Shown: positions 34,113 to 42,868, numbered from the stretch's first letter. The stretch: 59,042 bases of DNA from Akkermansiaceae bacterium (GCA_022510805.1 JAFLSS010000001.1:1-59042); one strand, 5' to 3'. A program made the numbers and translations. The notes: generated by a model not told the origin, from the sequence alone.

Positions 34113-35483
34113 ATGGCATTACATATTCAAATGAGCGAGGATGCAGAACGCAAGATGAAGCGCGATGCATTAGTCAATAAGATGGTGTCGTTCGGTGTGT
34201 GCTCCGGCCTGCTGCTGCTGTTTGCCGGCATCCTGTACTTCACGATCCTGATCATTAAAGGCGAGGTGGCGGCGGAGTTCATCGCCTACACGCCTCCCAC
34301 GGAAGATGGCCCGCCCACGAACACCCCAACGCAGCGCGAGCTTTCCTCCAAATCCTCTGCCCCCACCCCGGAGGTGACTCCCAGCGTGATTGTGGCACAG
34401 GATGCAGTAAGCGCGGTGGCGGCTCCTGTGAGCTTTGACACCACGGGTGATTTCTCCTTTGACGACCTCTCCGTGTCGCTGGATATGGGCACCGGCCTCG
34501 GCGAAGGTGTAGGCTCGGACGGCGGCGGCTTGGGCTCCAGCACCCCCGGCGGCTCGGCTCTGGAGGGTACGTTCTACGACCTCAAGATGACCCGCAGCGG
34601 CGCGCCCTCCAAGATCCCCCTCGTGGAGACCAAGGATCAGAATGGCAACCCCCTGAAGGATAAAGACGGCAAGCCTTTCCGCCGCTTGGTGGTGGGTGGC
34701 GGCCGCCAGAACCTCGTGGGTGAGGCTCTCAGCAAGTTCTTCAACTCCAACTGGAGCGCCAGCGCCCTCTCCGGCTACTACTCGCCCAAGCAGAAGCTCT
34801 ACGCCTCCAATTTCTACCTCCCGCAGGCCAAGGCTAGCTACGCTCCGCACGCTTACAACTGCGCGGATGTGTGCCAGGACGCCGGCTGGATCTGCGTCTA
34901 CCGCGGCCGCGTCAAGGCGCCCAAGACCGGCAAGTTCCGCTTCATCGGCACGGGTGACGACTACATCGGCGTGCGCTTTGATAAGAAGGTGGTGCTGGAG
35001 GCCGGCTACCGCATCCCCTCCCTCTTCAACAAGGAGGACCAGCGCCGCTGGTGGGTGTCGGGCGCGGGCGACGGCAAGCGCCACTGGGATGAGGTGAAGG
35101 CCGGCAAGGTGAAAGGCTTTGAGGGCTATGAGCAGATCACCCACATCAAGGAGATTCCCGCTTGGAACGCGAACCTGGGTGGCCTGACGGCCGGTAAGGT
35201 GTTCGAGGTGAAAGAGGGTCAGGTGTACCCCATTGAGGTGGCCATCTCTGAAATCCCCGGTGGTGCGTTCGGCTTCGTCCTCCTCATTGAGGATGTGACC
35301 AACGGCAAGACCCCGGCCGGTGGCAAGTATGACCTCTTCCGCACCAACTTCTCGGAGCCCAGCAAGAAGGAGATCTTCGAGCTGCTCCGCAAGGCTGGCG
35401 GCTTGTTCAACACCTCCAATCCGGATCAGCTGCAGGCTCCTCCCTACAATGAGGATTCGCCCATCTGGACGGCGGTTCCCTAA
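34113..35483 (+). CDS. Membrane-anchored PA14-like protein 1
   Basis: 456 residues. A charged cytoplasmic N-terminus and one membrane segment (about residues 27-48, FGVCSGLLLLFAGILYFTIL) anchor the protein. A Ser/Thr/Pro linker and a Gly-rich segment follow. The exported part resembles a PA14 (carbohydrate-binding beta-sandwich) domain, with GWICVYRGRVKAPKTGKFRF and GTGDDYIGVRFDKKVVLEAG, a second block with GKVFEVKEGQVYPIEVAIS, then FVLLIEDV. The role may be glycan binding at the envelope. Followed by a terminator and by a paralogue with its own promoter. Confidence 0.78.
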   Translation: MALHIQMSEDAERKMKRDALVNKMVSFGVCSGLLLLFAGILYFTILIIKGEVAAEFIAYTPPTEDGPPTNTPTQRELSSKSSAPTPEVTPSVIVAQDAVSAVAAPVSFDTTGDFSFDDLSVSLDMGTGLGEGVGSDGGGLGSSTPGGSALEGTFYDLKMTRSGAPSKIPLVETKDQNGNPLKDKDGKPFRRLVVGGGRQNLVGEALSKFFNSNWSASALSGYYSPKQKLYASNFYLPQAKASYAPHAYNCADVCQDAGWICVYRGRVKAPKTGKFRFIGTGDDYIGVRFDKKVVLEAGYRIPSLFNKEDQRRWWVSGAGDGKRHWDEVKAGKVKGFEGYEQITHIKEIPAWNANLGGLTAGKVFEVKEGQVYPIEVAISEIPGGAFGFVLLIEDVTNGKTPAGGKYDLFRTNFSEPSKKEIFELLRKAGGLFNTSNPDQLQAPPYNEDSPIWTAVP

Positions 35484-35512
35484 TGAGGTGAGCTCAGTTC
35501 CCCATCTTTCCA

Positions 35513-35548
35513 CCCCCTCCGGCGGCATTGCTTCCGGGGGGGCTTTTT
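35513..35548 (+). terminator. Terminator of the PA14-like gene 1
   Basis: CCCCC-T-CCGG (35513-35522) pairs with CCGG-GGGGG (35534-35542) with one bulge, followed by five T. Confidence 0.75.
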
Positions 35549-35618
35549 GTGGAGGAGGGGGAGCTGCCTCCGGCGGGGGCGTGTTACACAGATGTGATCT
35601 TTCCGGCCTCGTTTTTAC

Positions 35619-35646
35619 TTGTATCTGTGCGGCGAAACGCTAAACT
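35619..35646 (+). promoter_or_regulatory. Promoter of the PA14-like gene 2
   Basis: TTGTAT (35619-35624), 16-bp spacer, TAAACT (35641-35646). The ATG at 35656 is 10 nt beyond. Confidence 0.55.
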
Positions 35647-35655
35647 GATTGAAAG

Positions 35656-36849
35656 ATGACACGCCATATGACAAAGGGACAACCGGATCACACGCAAGCT
35701 GAGGCGCCGCGCCCGGCCAAGCAGGCGGCTGCGGCCAGGAGGGCAGCATGTTGGGGCGCCGGGGCGCTGTTGCTTTTTGCCGGTATCATGTATTGCACGG
35801 TCTCGAGCATCAGCCCCTGCATGGGCATGATAGGCCAGCATGCGGCGGCGTGTGAGCAGCAGCCTTTTCTGCGGGAGGGGCTGGGGGAGGGCATTAGTTT
35901 ATCGGGTACTCTGGGCGAGGGGATAGGCTGTGGTGATGTAGTATGCAGCATCTCGCCGAATGAGTTTAAGCTGGTGGGCACGTTTTATGATCTGAAGATG
36001 ACCCGCAGCGGCGCCCTCTCGGAGATAGCCGAGCGCGTGGTGGATCAGGATGGCCGGGAGATCACGCGCCTCCGGGGGAGTGCCGTGCATGAGTATGGGG
36101 AGGTGCTCTCGCGTTTTTTTAAGCACTGGCGAGAGAGTGAGCTTGCCGCCTACTACCGCACAGAGACAAAGCAGTATGCCGCCTATTTCTACCAGCCGTC
36201 GGTGGAGTCCGGCTGTGCGCCCAAGGTGTTCTGCTGTGATGAGGTGACACAGCCGGGCGGCTGGCTCTGCGTGTACCGCGGCTGCGTGAGAGCGCCCAAG
36301 AGCGGCAGGTTCCGCTTTGTCGGCGCGGGGGATGATTTCCTGGTGGTGCGCTTCAATAGGCGCAACGTGCTGGAGGCGGGTTATTACCACCCGTCCCTAT
36401 GGCAGAAAGACAAGCCGGCAGCGGCGCTCACCTATGGGCCGGAGAACGCCGCGGGCGGCGGCTGGAGAAAGTTTTGGGATGAGGTGAAAGCCGGCAAGCA
36501 TCAGGACTTTGCCGGGTATGAGCTCATCCGCAATATCCCCCGTATACCGCGCTGGAATCGCGAGCTGGGCGGGATGACGGCGGGCAAGGTGTTTGAGGTG
36601 GAAGAGGGGCAGGTCTACCCCATCGATGTGGCGGTGGGGGATCTGGGTGGGATGATGGGCTTTGTCCTCTTTATTGAGGAGGTGACAGATGGCTCGCCGG
36701 CCACGCCGGAGCCGGAGCTTTTCCGCACCAGATTCGTTGAGCCGAATATGGAGGAGCTCAGGGCGCGGTTTCAGGAGGGGATGGATGGCTCTGAGCTGCA
36801 GGCGCCGCCTTATGATGAGAATTCGTATATCTGGACGGCGATGCCCTGA
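35656..36849 (+). CDS. Membrane-anchored PA14-like protein 2
   Basis: 397-residue paralogue of the preceding protein. It has the same plan: a charged N-terminus, one membrane segment (GAGALLLFAGIMYCTVSSI), a shorter linker, then the PA14-like part (GGWLCVYRGCVRAPKSGRFRF, GAGDDFLVVRFNRRNVLEAG) and the matching C-terminal block ending APPYDENSYIWTAMP. The linker is shorter and richer in Cys. The gene has its own promoter. Both proteins may bind the same kind of ligand; this is inferred from similarity. Confidence 0.78.
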   Translation: MTRHMTKGQPDHTQAEAPRPAKQAAAARRAACWGAGALLLFAGIMYCTVSSISPCMGMIGQHAAACEQQPFLREGLGEGISLSGTLGEGIGCGDVVCSISPNEFKLVGTFYDLKMTRSGALSEIAERVVDQDGREITRLRGSAVHEYGEVLSRFFKHWRESELAAYYRTETKQYAAYFYQPSVESGCAPKVFCCDEVTQPGGWLCVYRGCVRAPKSGRFRFVGAGDDFLVVRFNRRNVLEAGYYHPSLWQKDKPAAALTYGPENAAGGGWRKFWDEVKAGKHQDFAGYELIRNIPRIPRWNRELGGMTAGKVFEVEEGQVYPIDVAVGDLGGMMGFVLFIEEVTDGSPATPEPELFRTRFVEPNMEELRARFQEGMDGSELQAPPYDENSYIWTAMP

Positions 36850-36869
36850 GCCGCCGCTGCCGGCCGGCG

Positions 36870-37832
36870 CTATTGGCTGCGCGAGACACGGCGCGCCCGG
36901 CGCCGGAAAAAGCTTGCCAGCAGGGTGCCGGAGAGGCTGTGCCACACGCAGGAAACGGCTGCGGCCACTGCGGCCTCCGGCAGCAGCGGGAAGTGCCGCG
37001 CGGCCAGCACTGTGGCGAGCCCGGCGTTTTGCATGCCGACTTCGAGGGAGAGGGTGCGGCATTTGGGGGAGCTCATGCGCCCCAACACGCCTGTGAGGTA
37101 CCCCAAGGCATAGCCCAGCCCATTGTGCAGGAAGACGCCGACAAAGATGAGCGCGCCCTGCGTGAAGAAGTGGGCTCCCTGTGCGGCCACAACACCGCCC
37201 ACGATGCAGGCCAGCGCCAGCACGGCCACTCCCGGCAGCAGGGCGCCCACGTGGCGGAAGGCCGCGCGCTGCCCGAAGAGGGAGTTGAGCAGAGTGCCCA
37301 GCGCGACCGGCAGCAGAGTCACCCACAGGATGCTGCGGAACAGCTCAAACGCCTGCACGTCTACCCGCTCTCCGGCCAGGAGCAGCATGAGCAGCGGTGT
37401 CATGAGCGGTGCCAGCAGGGTGGAGGCCGCGGTCATGCCCACCGAATAGGCCACATCCCCGCGGCCGAGCAGGCTCATGATGTTGCTGGAGACACCGCCC
37501 GGGCAGCAGCCTACCAGCAGGAGCCCGGCGGCGATGCCCTCCGGCAGCCGGAGCCCCCACACGAGTCCCAGCGCGAGCAGGGGCATGATGCCGTATTGCG
37601 CGCAGACCCCCAGCAGCACATCCAGCGGGCGCTGCGCCAGCACGCGCCAATCGGCCGGGGTGAGGCTCATGCCCATGGCGAGCATGATGCAGCCCAAGAT
37701 GCCGGCTTGCGTGTCCCCATGCACCCAGGTGAAAAGCCCCGGCTGCCACCAGGCGATGAGCGCCACACAGGTGATAAAGCCGGGCGTGTGCGCTGATAAG
37801 AAAGCGCTGAGGCAGCGGCAGAGATTCCACAT
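36870..37832 (-). CDS. Bile acid:sodium symporter (BASS) family carrier
   Basis: 320 residues with about nine or ten membrane segments. Typical BASS motifs are GCIMLAMGMSLTPADW near the N-terminus, GCCPGGVSSNIMSLLGRGD and SLEVGMQNAGLATVLA. The substrate is not predictable; bacterial members carry organic anions such as pantoate or pyruvate. It lies 66 bases after menC on the same strand and may be cotranscribed with it. Confidence 0.9.
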   Translation of the reverse strand: MWNLCRCLSAFLSAHTPGFITCVALIAWWQPGLFTWVHGDTQAGILGCIMLAMGMSLTPADWRVLAQRPLDVLLGVCAQYGIMPLLALGLVWGLRLPEGIAAGLLLVGCCPGGVSSNIMSLLGRGDVAYSVGMTAASTLLAPLMTPLLMLLLAGERVDVQAFELFRSILWVTLLPVALGTLLNSLFGQRAAFRHVGALLPGVAVLALACIVGGVVAAQGAHFFTQGALIFVGVFLHNGLGYALGYLTGVLGRMSSPKCRTLSLEVGMQNAGLATVLAARHFPLLPEAAVAAAVSCVWHSLSGTLLASFFRRRARRVSRSQ

Positions 37833-37898
37833 GGTGGGGCGGGGGGAGGGAAGAGAAGCTGTGGTGGCAGCCGGGGCTTTGGGCGGTGCGCGGTGTTA

Positions 37899-38843
37899 TC
37901 AGAGGCGCTTCCAGTCCAGCGCTTGCAGCAGGTCGTCAAAGCCGAGCCCCGTGCCGGCAGGCGGGCGGAACTCCGGCGTGATGTTCAGCCCCAGCGCTTC
38001 GGAGAAGGCGTTGGGGCGGTAGACATGCTGCGTCACGAGCCCGCAGAGCGGCACCTCCTCCGCCGGCTTGTTGGCGTAGAACAGCGCTGCGTTGTAGGCG
38101 GCCCAGCATTGGCCGAGCGGGTGGTCCAGATTGGAGGTGAACACCGGCAGGCCGGAGTTGCTGTGGTGGCGCACCGGCTTCACGAGGCGCATCATGGGTT
38201 TGGTGGTGCGCTTGGGGATGATGCGCTCATTGTGCAGCGGGGTGTCATAGCCCAGGGGGATGCCGGCGTCCTGCAGCTGCTGCCACTCGTCCACATCATA
38301 GTAGCAGGGGTCTTCCACGAAGTCGATGCGCTCCTTGAGCGCCGCCGGCAGCATGTCCCAGAATTGCAGAGTCTCATCCATGGAGAGCGTGCAGTCAAAG
38401 TCCACGCGCCATTTCCACTCCGGCACCATGGCGGCGAGGTTGGTGAGGCGCTCTACGGTGGAGGCCAGTTTGGGGATCACCTTGATCTTGCCCATGCGGA
38501 AACCGCGCTGGTGCAGGTCATACACCTGCGCCGGGGTGACGCTCACGGTGAGGGTGGCGTGGCTGCGCGGCACACTCAGCCCAGCAAAGAGGCTTTCGCC
38601 GCGGGCGCGCGCCTGGCCGTCCAGCTCAATGCAGTGCAGGGCACGCTCACCCAGCATGAGGGGGGTGCCATCGCGCAGGGCATCCAGCTCATATTCCAAG
38701 GGGGAATCGCCCAGCTCGGGCCATGATTGGAGGCAGGCATACCCGCCGTTGGATCCCCTCAGCAGAACTCCCTCGCGCGGCTGAGCCGCTGCCCGTGCAC
38801 TCAGCGCCCCCACGGGGTAGAGCGTATAACGTGAATAATACAT
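37899..38843 (-). CDS. menC: o-Succinylbenzoate synthase (MenC-like)
   Basis: Enolase-superfamily enzyme that makes o-succinylbenzoate for menaquinone. Visible active-site residues are KIKVIPK (KxK acid/base pair), Asp in RVDFDCTL, Glu in FVEDPC, Asp in GYDTP and Lys in RLVKPVRH. 314 residues from MYYSRYTL. Other enolase-superfamily dehydratases are possible, but the short length and residue pattern fit MenC. No other men gene is near. It is predicted leaderless. Confidence 0.82.
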   Translation of the reverse strand: MYYSRYTLYPVGALSARAAAQPREGVLLRGSNGGYACLQSWPELGDSPLEYELDALRDGTPLMLGERALHCIELDGQARARGESLFAGLSVPRSHATLTVSVTPAQVYDLHQRGFRMGKIKVIPKLASTVERLTNLAAMVPEWKWRVDFDCTLSMDETLQFWDMLPAALKERIDFVEDPCYYDVDEWQQLQDAGIPLGYDTPLHNERIIPKRTTKPMMRLVKPVRHHSNSGLPVFTSNLDHPLGQCWAAYNAALFYANKPAEEVPLCGLVTQHVYRPNAFSEALGLNITPEFRPPAGTGLGFDDLLQALDWKRL

Positions 38844-38850
38844 GCCCCTC

Positions 38851-38878
38851 ATTAAATCACAAACTCACCATTTGTCAC
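38851..38878 (-). promoter_or_regulatory. Promoter of menC (leaderless)
   Basis: On the minus strand GTGACA (38873-38878), 16-bp spacer, extended -10 TGA-TTTAAT (38851-38856). The ATG at 38843 is 8 nt beyond. Confidence 0.6.
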
Positions 38879-38890
38879 GCCTAATTTTAC

Positions 38891-38930
38891 GCATCTCCTC
38901 CCGTGCCGTGCGGGGCGGGGGAGGAGATGC
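38891..38930 (-). terminator. Terminator downstream of fabH
   Basis: A perfect 12-bp stem (38891-38902 with 38919-38930) is followed on the minus strand by an AT-rich tail without a full T-run. Confidence 0.6.
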
Positions 38931-38949
38931 GGCGCGCGGCGGCAGCGCG

Positions 38950-39966
38950 TCAGAGCCGGATGGCGGCAGAGCTCCACGTGAGCCCGGCGCCGAATGTGAC
39001 CATGAGGATGAGATCCCCCTTCTTGGCGCGGCCGGAGCGCACGGCTTCATCCAGGGCGATGGCGCATGCCGCGCCGGAGGTGTTGCCGTATTTTTGGAGG
39101 TTGACAAAGACCTTCTCCGGCGGGATGCCGATGCGTGAGGTGACGGCGTTGATGATGCGCAGATTGGCCTGGTGGGGGATGACGAGCGAGATGTCCTCCG
39201 GTTTGATGCCGGTGCGGCTGATGAGCGAGAGGGCAGAGTTTTTCATGTGCTCGACCGCGTGGCGGAAGACCTCATTGCCGCGCATGGCGAGCGTGTAGAG
39301 CTTCTCGTGGATGTTGGCCTCTGTGGTGGGGATGGCCGAGCCGCCGCCGGGCACGAGCAGGAGATCCGTGAGGGTGCCATCGGAGCCGATGTCGGAGGCG
39401 AGGATGGCGCTGTCTCCCTCCTTCCCGGTGCCGGTGCGCAGCACGGCGGCGCCGGCGCCATCGCCAAAGAGCACACAGGTGGCGCGGTCTTCCCAGTTCA
39501 CGATGTGGCTGAGCTTTTCAGAGGAGATGATGAGGGCGGTTTTCGCCTGGCCGCAGCCGATGAATTGCACGGCGATTTTGAGCGCGTACAGGAAGCTGGA
39601 GCAGGCCGCGGAGATGTCGAATGCTGCGGCGTTGACCGCTCCCAGATTGGCCTGCACATAGCAGGCGGTGGAGGGGGTAAAGGTGTCCGGCGTGACTGTG
39701 CCGACAATGATGAGGTCGATCTCCTCAGGCGTGACACCTGCGGCTTCCATGGCCTTTCGCGCTGCGTTGGTGGCCATGTCGCTGGGCTTTTCATCGGGCG
39801 CAGCGATGCGGCGTTCTTTGATGCCGGTGCGCTCCACGATCCACTCGTTGGAGGTGTCGACCATTTTTTCGAGGTCGGCATTGGTGAGGCGGTGCTCCGG
39901 GACATATGATCCTGTGCCGATGAGGGCGACAGGCAAGCGTTTAAAAGGTTGGGTGAGGTCGTTCAT
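38950..39966 (-). CDS. fabH: 3-Oxoacyl-ACP synthase III
   Basis: Starts fatty acid synthesis by condensing acetyl-CoA with malonyl-ACP. The catalytic Cys is in ISAACSSF, the His in VIPHQANLRI and the Asn in YGNTSGA. GDGAGAAVL and the opening GTGSYVPEHRLTN are typical. 338 residues from MNDLTQPF. Upstream in-frame codons lie in the predicted leader. It has its own promoter and a hairpin at its 3' end. Confidence 0.96.
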   Translation of the reverse strand: MNDLTQPFKRLPVALIGTGSYVPEHRLTNADLEKMVDTSNEWIVERTGIKERRIAAPDEKPSDMATNAARKAMEAAGVTPEEIDLIIVGTVTPDTFTPSTACYVQANLGAVNAAAFDISAACSSFLYALKIAVQFIGCGQAKTALIISSEKLSHIVNWEDRATCVLFGDGAGAAVLRTGTGKEGDSAILASDIGSDGTLTDLLLVPGGGSAIPTTEANIHEKLYTLAMRGNEVFRHAVEHMKNSALSLISRTGIKPEDISLVIPHQANLRIINAVTSRIGIPPEKVFVNLQKYGNTSGAACAIALDEAVRSGRAKKGDLILMVTFGAGLTWSSAAIRL

Positions 39967-40007
39967 ATGAGAATATACACAGCGCAGTCTATGCGTGGTC
40001 CTGCGGG

Positions 40008-40037
40008 ATTCTACCACAAATTTTCACGCTTTGGCAA
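40008..40037 (-). promoter_or_regulatory. Promoter of fabH
   Basis: On the minus strand TTGCCA (40032-40037), 18-bp spacer, extended -10 TGG-TAGAAT (40008-40013). It leaves a leader of about 35 nt. Confidence 0.75.
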
Positions 40038-40069
40038 GGATTATGTTGCGGCGGTGGTGTGAAGCAAGA

Positions 40070-40098
40070 CCCCCCGGGGCGCAGCGCGCTCCGGGGGG
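40070..40098 (-). terminator. Terminator of tRNA-Lys
   Basis: CCCCCCGG and CCGGGGGG form an 8-bp stem directly after the tRNA on the minus strand. Only scattered T follow. Confidence 0.55.
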
Positions 40099-40106
40099 CG
40101 GGTGTA

Positions 40107-40179
40107 TACGTGAACCGGGATTCGAACCCGGGACCAACAGATTAAAAGTCTGCTGCTCTACCGGCTGAGCTATTCACGC
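40107..40179 (-). tRNA. tRNA-Lys (anticodon TTT)
   Basis: A complete cloverleaf on the minus strand: D-arm with AGCTCAGCCGGTAGAGC, anticodon stem CAGA/TCTG around loop CTTTTAA, T-arm CCGGGTTCGAATCCCGG. The acceptor stem pairs six bases plus a G-U at 1-72. CCA is not encoded. No integrase or element is attached to it. Confidence 0.95.
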
Positions 40180-40279
40180 ATGAGCATGAGTGCAGCTGAG
40201 GCTGCGGGGGTATGCTATCTTGTCTCCGGCGTCTTGTCAAGCCAAAAACGGAGAAAAACGCAAGAAAACGCAGTGAATC

Positions 40280-40846
40280 TTATGGGTGGCGCAGGGGATC
40301 CGGCGGGGGGCAGGTGTAGTCAACCCGCAGGGGAAGCTGCCGGATGGCGGCTCTTTGCAGAGCCGCCATCTCTGCGCAAAAGCTTTCCCAATCAGCGTTT
40401 TCCGGGGTGGAGATGCAGCCCTCAGAGCCGCGCCGTGCGGAGGCGTGGATCATGAGTGAGCTGCGGCCTGTGCCGGGTGGGTCGGGGATGCGGAAGCCGC
40501 GGAGCCGCCCGGTGCGGAGGGTGGAGACAAGGGTGGGCCCGGGCAGGGCTGGGAAGGCGGTGTCAGGGTAGCTGAGGGGGGTGTAGGCGCCCCAGGCGGG
40601 GTCTGCCGGGCAGTGGCCGGCGCGGGCGAAGGGGCTCTCTGCGCTCATCCACCCGCCGGTCTGCACCCGCAGGGTGAGCAGGGCTGTGCCCTCAGCGCTG
40701 CGCAGCTGCAGCAGCCCAGTGAAGACGCGGCCTGAGGCGCAGTATGAGTGGCCTTGCTCTGAGGCCATGAGCGGGCTGCCGGAGGTGGAGTCAAACTCTA
40801 CATACACACTTGCGGCGCGGGGGGGCTGGGGGGCAGGGGGGAGCAT
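40280..40846 (-). CDS. L,D-transpeptidase-like small protein
   Basis: 188 residues. The C-terminal half has SLMIHASARRGSEGCIST, with a His and a Cys in the arrangement of YkuD/DUF2778-type L,D-transpeptidases (H...S.GC). The N-terminal half has short beta strands and the phrase TALLTLRVQTGGWMS, like a product-name-free ligand domain. No signal peptide is visible, so secretion by another route or cytoplasmic location is possible. The start MLPPAPQ at 40846 fits a promoter that ends 8 nt upstream. The family assignment is tentative. Confidence 0.6.
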   Translation of the reverse strand: MLPPAPQPPRAASVYVEFDSTSGSPLMASEQGHSYCASGRVFTGLLQLRSAEGTALLTLRVQTGGWMSAESPFARAGHCPADPAWGAYTPLSYPDTAFPALPGPTLVSTLRTGRLRGFRIPDPPGTGRSSLMIHASARRGSEGCISTPENADWESFCAEMAALQRAAIRQLPLRVDYTCPPPDPLRHP

Positions 40847-40853
40847 GCTTCGC

Positions 40854-40883
40854 ATCGTATGACAGAGGTGGGGGTAAAGTCAA
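40854..40883 (-). promoter_or_regulatory. Promoter of the L,D-transpeptidase-like gene
   Basis: On the minus strand TTGACT (40878-40883), 18-bp spacer, TACGAT (40854-40859). The ATG at 40846 is 8 nt beyond. Confidence 0.6.
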
Positions 40884-40956
40884 GCGCGGAGTGGTGTCCG
40901 GCGCTTCGGCGTGGGGGGGGCTGGGGTGTTTTCTGCGGGGGCGGGGGGAATTTGTC

Positions 40957-40985
40957 TTGACCCATGGCGGATATTGCAGTACAAG
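40957..40985 (+). promoter_or_regulatory. Promoter of the lipoprotein gene
   Basis: TTGACC (40957-40962), 17-bp spacer, TACAAG (40980-40985). The ATG at 40995 is 10 nt beyond. Confidence 0.7.
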
Positions 40986-40994
40986 TGAGGCGTC

Positions 40995-41516
40995 ATGATG
41001 CGTCTTTTTTTTACAGGTTGCGTATTGGTGCTGCTGATGAGTGGGTGTCACTCTATGGTGAAGGATTGCCGCGCTGTGGCGCAGCGAGAGGCCGAGATAT
41101 CCAAGGAAGCCAAGGGTGATTACTACATCGGGCGGCGGTATTATGTGCCGCTGACTCGCTTTTGGGGGTACCTGCGCCGCCCGGGGGAGAGCTGGCGCAC
41201 TGCGACTCTGGTCATTATGGACGAAAAGCAGGTGCGCACGCCTGACCGCGGTTATGAGCCGCCGGTGAAGGGTGCTGTGTTCGGCCGTGATGATAATGTG
41301 GAGTATTATGTGCACGGCCGCTACACGGGAGAAAAGGCGTATGACCCCAGCACCAACCAGGTGCTGCCGGTGTTTTTGGCGACCAAGTATGAAGTGCGCA
41401 ACAACAAGCCGGGGTTCCTCTTCACGCCCTCTGAGGAAAAGAGGGATGATTATATGACCCTGATGCCGCGTATTATGCCACAACCTGCTGCTTGCCAGAA
41501 ATACCTCAAACAGTAA
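40995..41516 (+). CDS. Putative lipoprotein
   Basis: 173 residues with a lipoprotein signal: MMRLFFTGCVLVLLMSGC, where LMSGC is the lipobox. The mature part is rich in Tyr, Arg and Lys, with RRYYVPLTRFWGYL and VEYYVHGRYTG. No domain was recognised. It has its own promoter and ends about 100 bases before ftsA, in the place where ftsQ sits in many genomes, but it does not resemble FtsQ. Confidence 0.75.
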   Translation: MMRLFFTGCVLVLLMSGCHSMVKDCRAVAQREAEISKEAKGDYYIGRRYYVPLTRFWGYLRRPGESWRTATLVIMDEKQVRTPDRGYEPPVKGAVFGRDDNVEYYVHGRYTGEKAYDPSTNQVLPVFLATKYEVRNNKPGFLFTPSEEKRDDYMTLMPRIMPQPAACQKYLKQ

Positions 41517-41565
41517 GCTGACCCATCTTTTAGTGCTGTGAAAGAAATTGGGTTTTCGGCGCGTA

Positions 41566-41571
41566 TATAAT
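41566..41571 (+). promoter_or_regulatory. Possible -10 element for ftsA
   Basis: A consensus TATAAT lies 44 bases before ftsA, but no good -35 is seen at the right distance. Confidence 0.35.
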
Positions 41572-41614
41572 GCGTACAGCACGTAACATCATTCAACTTA
41601 TCTCTTTTTTTTAA

Positions 41615-42850
41615 ATGGCTAAGACAAAGATATATGTAGGGCTAGAAATAGGTACCTCGAAGACTTGCATGGTTGTCGGTGAGGTGCATCCTGATGCAAC
41701 TGCTACGATTATCGGCATTGGTGAGGTGCGGAGCGCCGGCGTGTCCGCGGGGGAGATTGCTGAGCCGTCTATGGTGCGGCAGTGTGTGAGCGATGCCTGG
41801 ATCGCCGCTCAGAATAACACGGATGTGGATATTGTCAACGTGGTGCTCGCTGTCACCGGTGAGCATATCTACGGCGAAAATAATGTGGGCTCGTACCGCC
41901 TGCCGGATACGGAGAAGACGATTATGGCGCACCATGTGTATGAGGCAGACCGGAATGCGGAGGAGGTGGAGATCCCGAGGGATCACTTTGTGCTGCACCG
42001 CGAGCTGGGTGGTTATTCTGTCGATGGGAAGGATCCTTGTCTCAGCCCGGAGGGGTTGACCGGCCGCACGCTGGACGTGAATTGCCACGTGATTCACGGC
42101 GTCAGCACGCGCCTGCAGAACTCCCTGTTTCTCGTGCGGGATGTGCCGCTGGAGGTGGATCGGCTTGTGTTTGCTCCGCTCGCCGCGGCTCAGGTGGCGC
42201 TCAATCGCCAGCAAAAGGAGGCGGGTGCGTTGCTCATCGACATCGGCGGTGGCACCACGGACTATATTTGCTACATGGGCGGGGATATTGTGGCGAGTGG
42301 CTGCATCCCTGCGGGTGGCAACACGATCTGCAGAAAAATTATGGAAGCTACCGGCATGACGTTTGCGGCGGCGGAGGCGCTCAAGTGCGCGGAGGGTAAT
42401 GCTGCCGGTAATCAGAGTGACAACGAAGTGGTTCAGCACAGCACCGATACCGGGTTCCAGTCTGTGATCTCCCGCGGTCTGCTCAATCAGATTATCTACA
42501 ATTGTCTGTGGACCGATATTCTCGAGAAAGTGCGCGATTCCGTGATCACTAAGCTGACGCCTAAGGTGTGGGAGCAGGCTAGGTTGTCGGTGTATTTTAC
42601 CGGCGGCACGAGCTTGATGCGCGGCTTGGAGGTGCTGGCGCTGCGGGCCTTCAACAAGCCGGTGTATATGCACCACACTTCCGTCCCCCTGGATCGGCAA
42701 AAGCCCTCCTACCTCGCCAACCCGCGCTATTGCACGGCCATCGGCCTCATCCGCTATGCTCAGCGCTACGATGAGGAGAAAGCAATGGCGAATCCGGGGC
42801 TGATGAGCCGCTGCATGACGTTTGTGCGTACCCTGTTTAGCAGAAATTAA
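41615..42850 (+). CDS. ftsA: Cell division protein FtsA
   Basis: Actin-fold protein that tethers FtsZ to the membrane. The N-terminus YVGLEIGTSKTCMVVGEV is the phosphate-1 motif, LLIDIGGGTTDY is phosphate-2 and FTGGTSLMRGL is the adenosine motif. The inserted SHS2-like domain 1C is at about residues 75-175. The C-terminus MSRCMTFVRTLFSRN is the expected amphipathic membrane helix. 411 residues. It is 18 bases upstream of ftsZ. There is no Shine-Dalgarno sequence in the T-rich stretch before its ATG. Confidence 0.93.
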   Translation: MAKTKIYVGLEIGTSKTCMVVGEVHPDATATIIGIGEVRSAGVSAGEIAEPSMVRQCVSDAWIAAQNNTDVDIVNVVLAVTGEHIYGENNVGSYRLPDTEKTIMAHHVYEADRNAEEVEIPRDHFVLHRELGGYSVDGKDPCLSPEGLTGRTLDVNCHVIHGVSTRLQNSLFLVRDVPLEVDRLVFAPLAAAQVALNRQQKEAGALLIDIGGGTTDYICYMGGDIVASGCIPAGGNTICRKIMEATGMTFAAAEALKCAEGNAAGNQSDNEVVQHSTDTGFQSVISRGLLNQIIYNCLWTDILEKVRDSVITKLTPKVWEQARLSVYFTGGTSLMRGLEVLALRAFNKPVYMHHTSVPLDRQKPSYLANPRYCTAIGLIRYAQRYDEEKAMANPGLMSRCMTFVRTLFSRN

Positions 42851-42868
42851 CCGGTCAACACCAGTTCT

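Noticed and set aside
40107..40179. tRNA-Lys as an integration site
   Set aside because: No recombinase is adjacent and no duplicated tRNA 3' end was noticed nearby.
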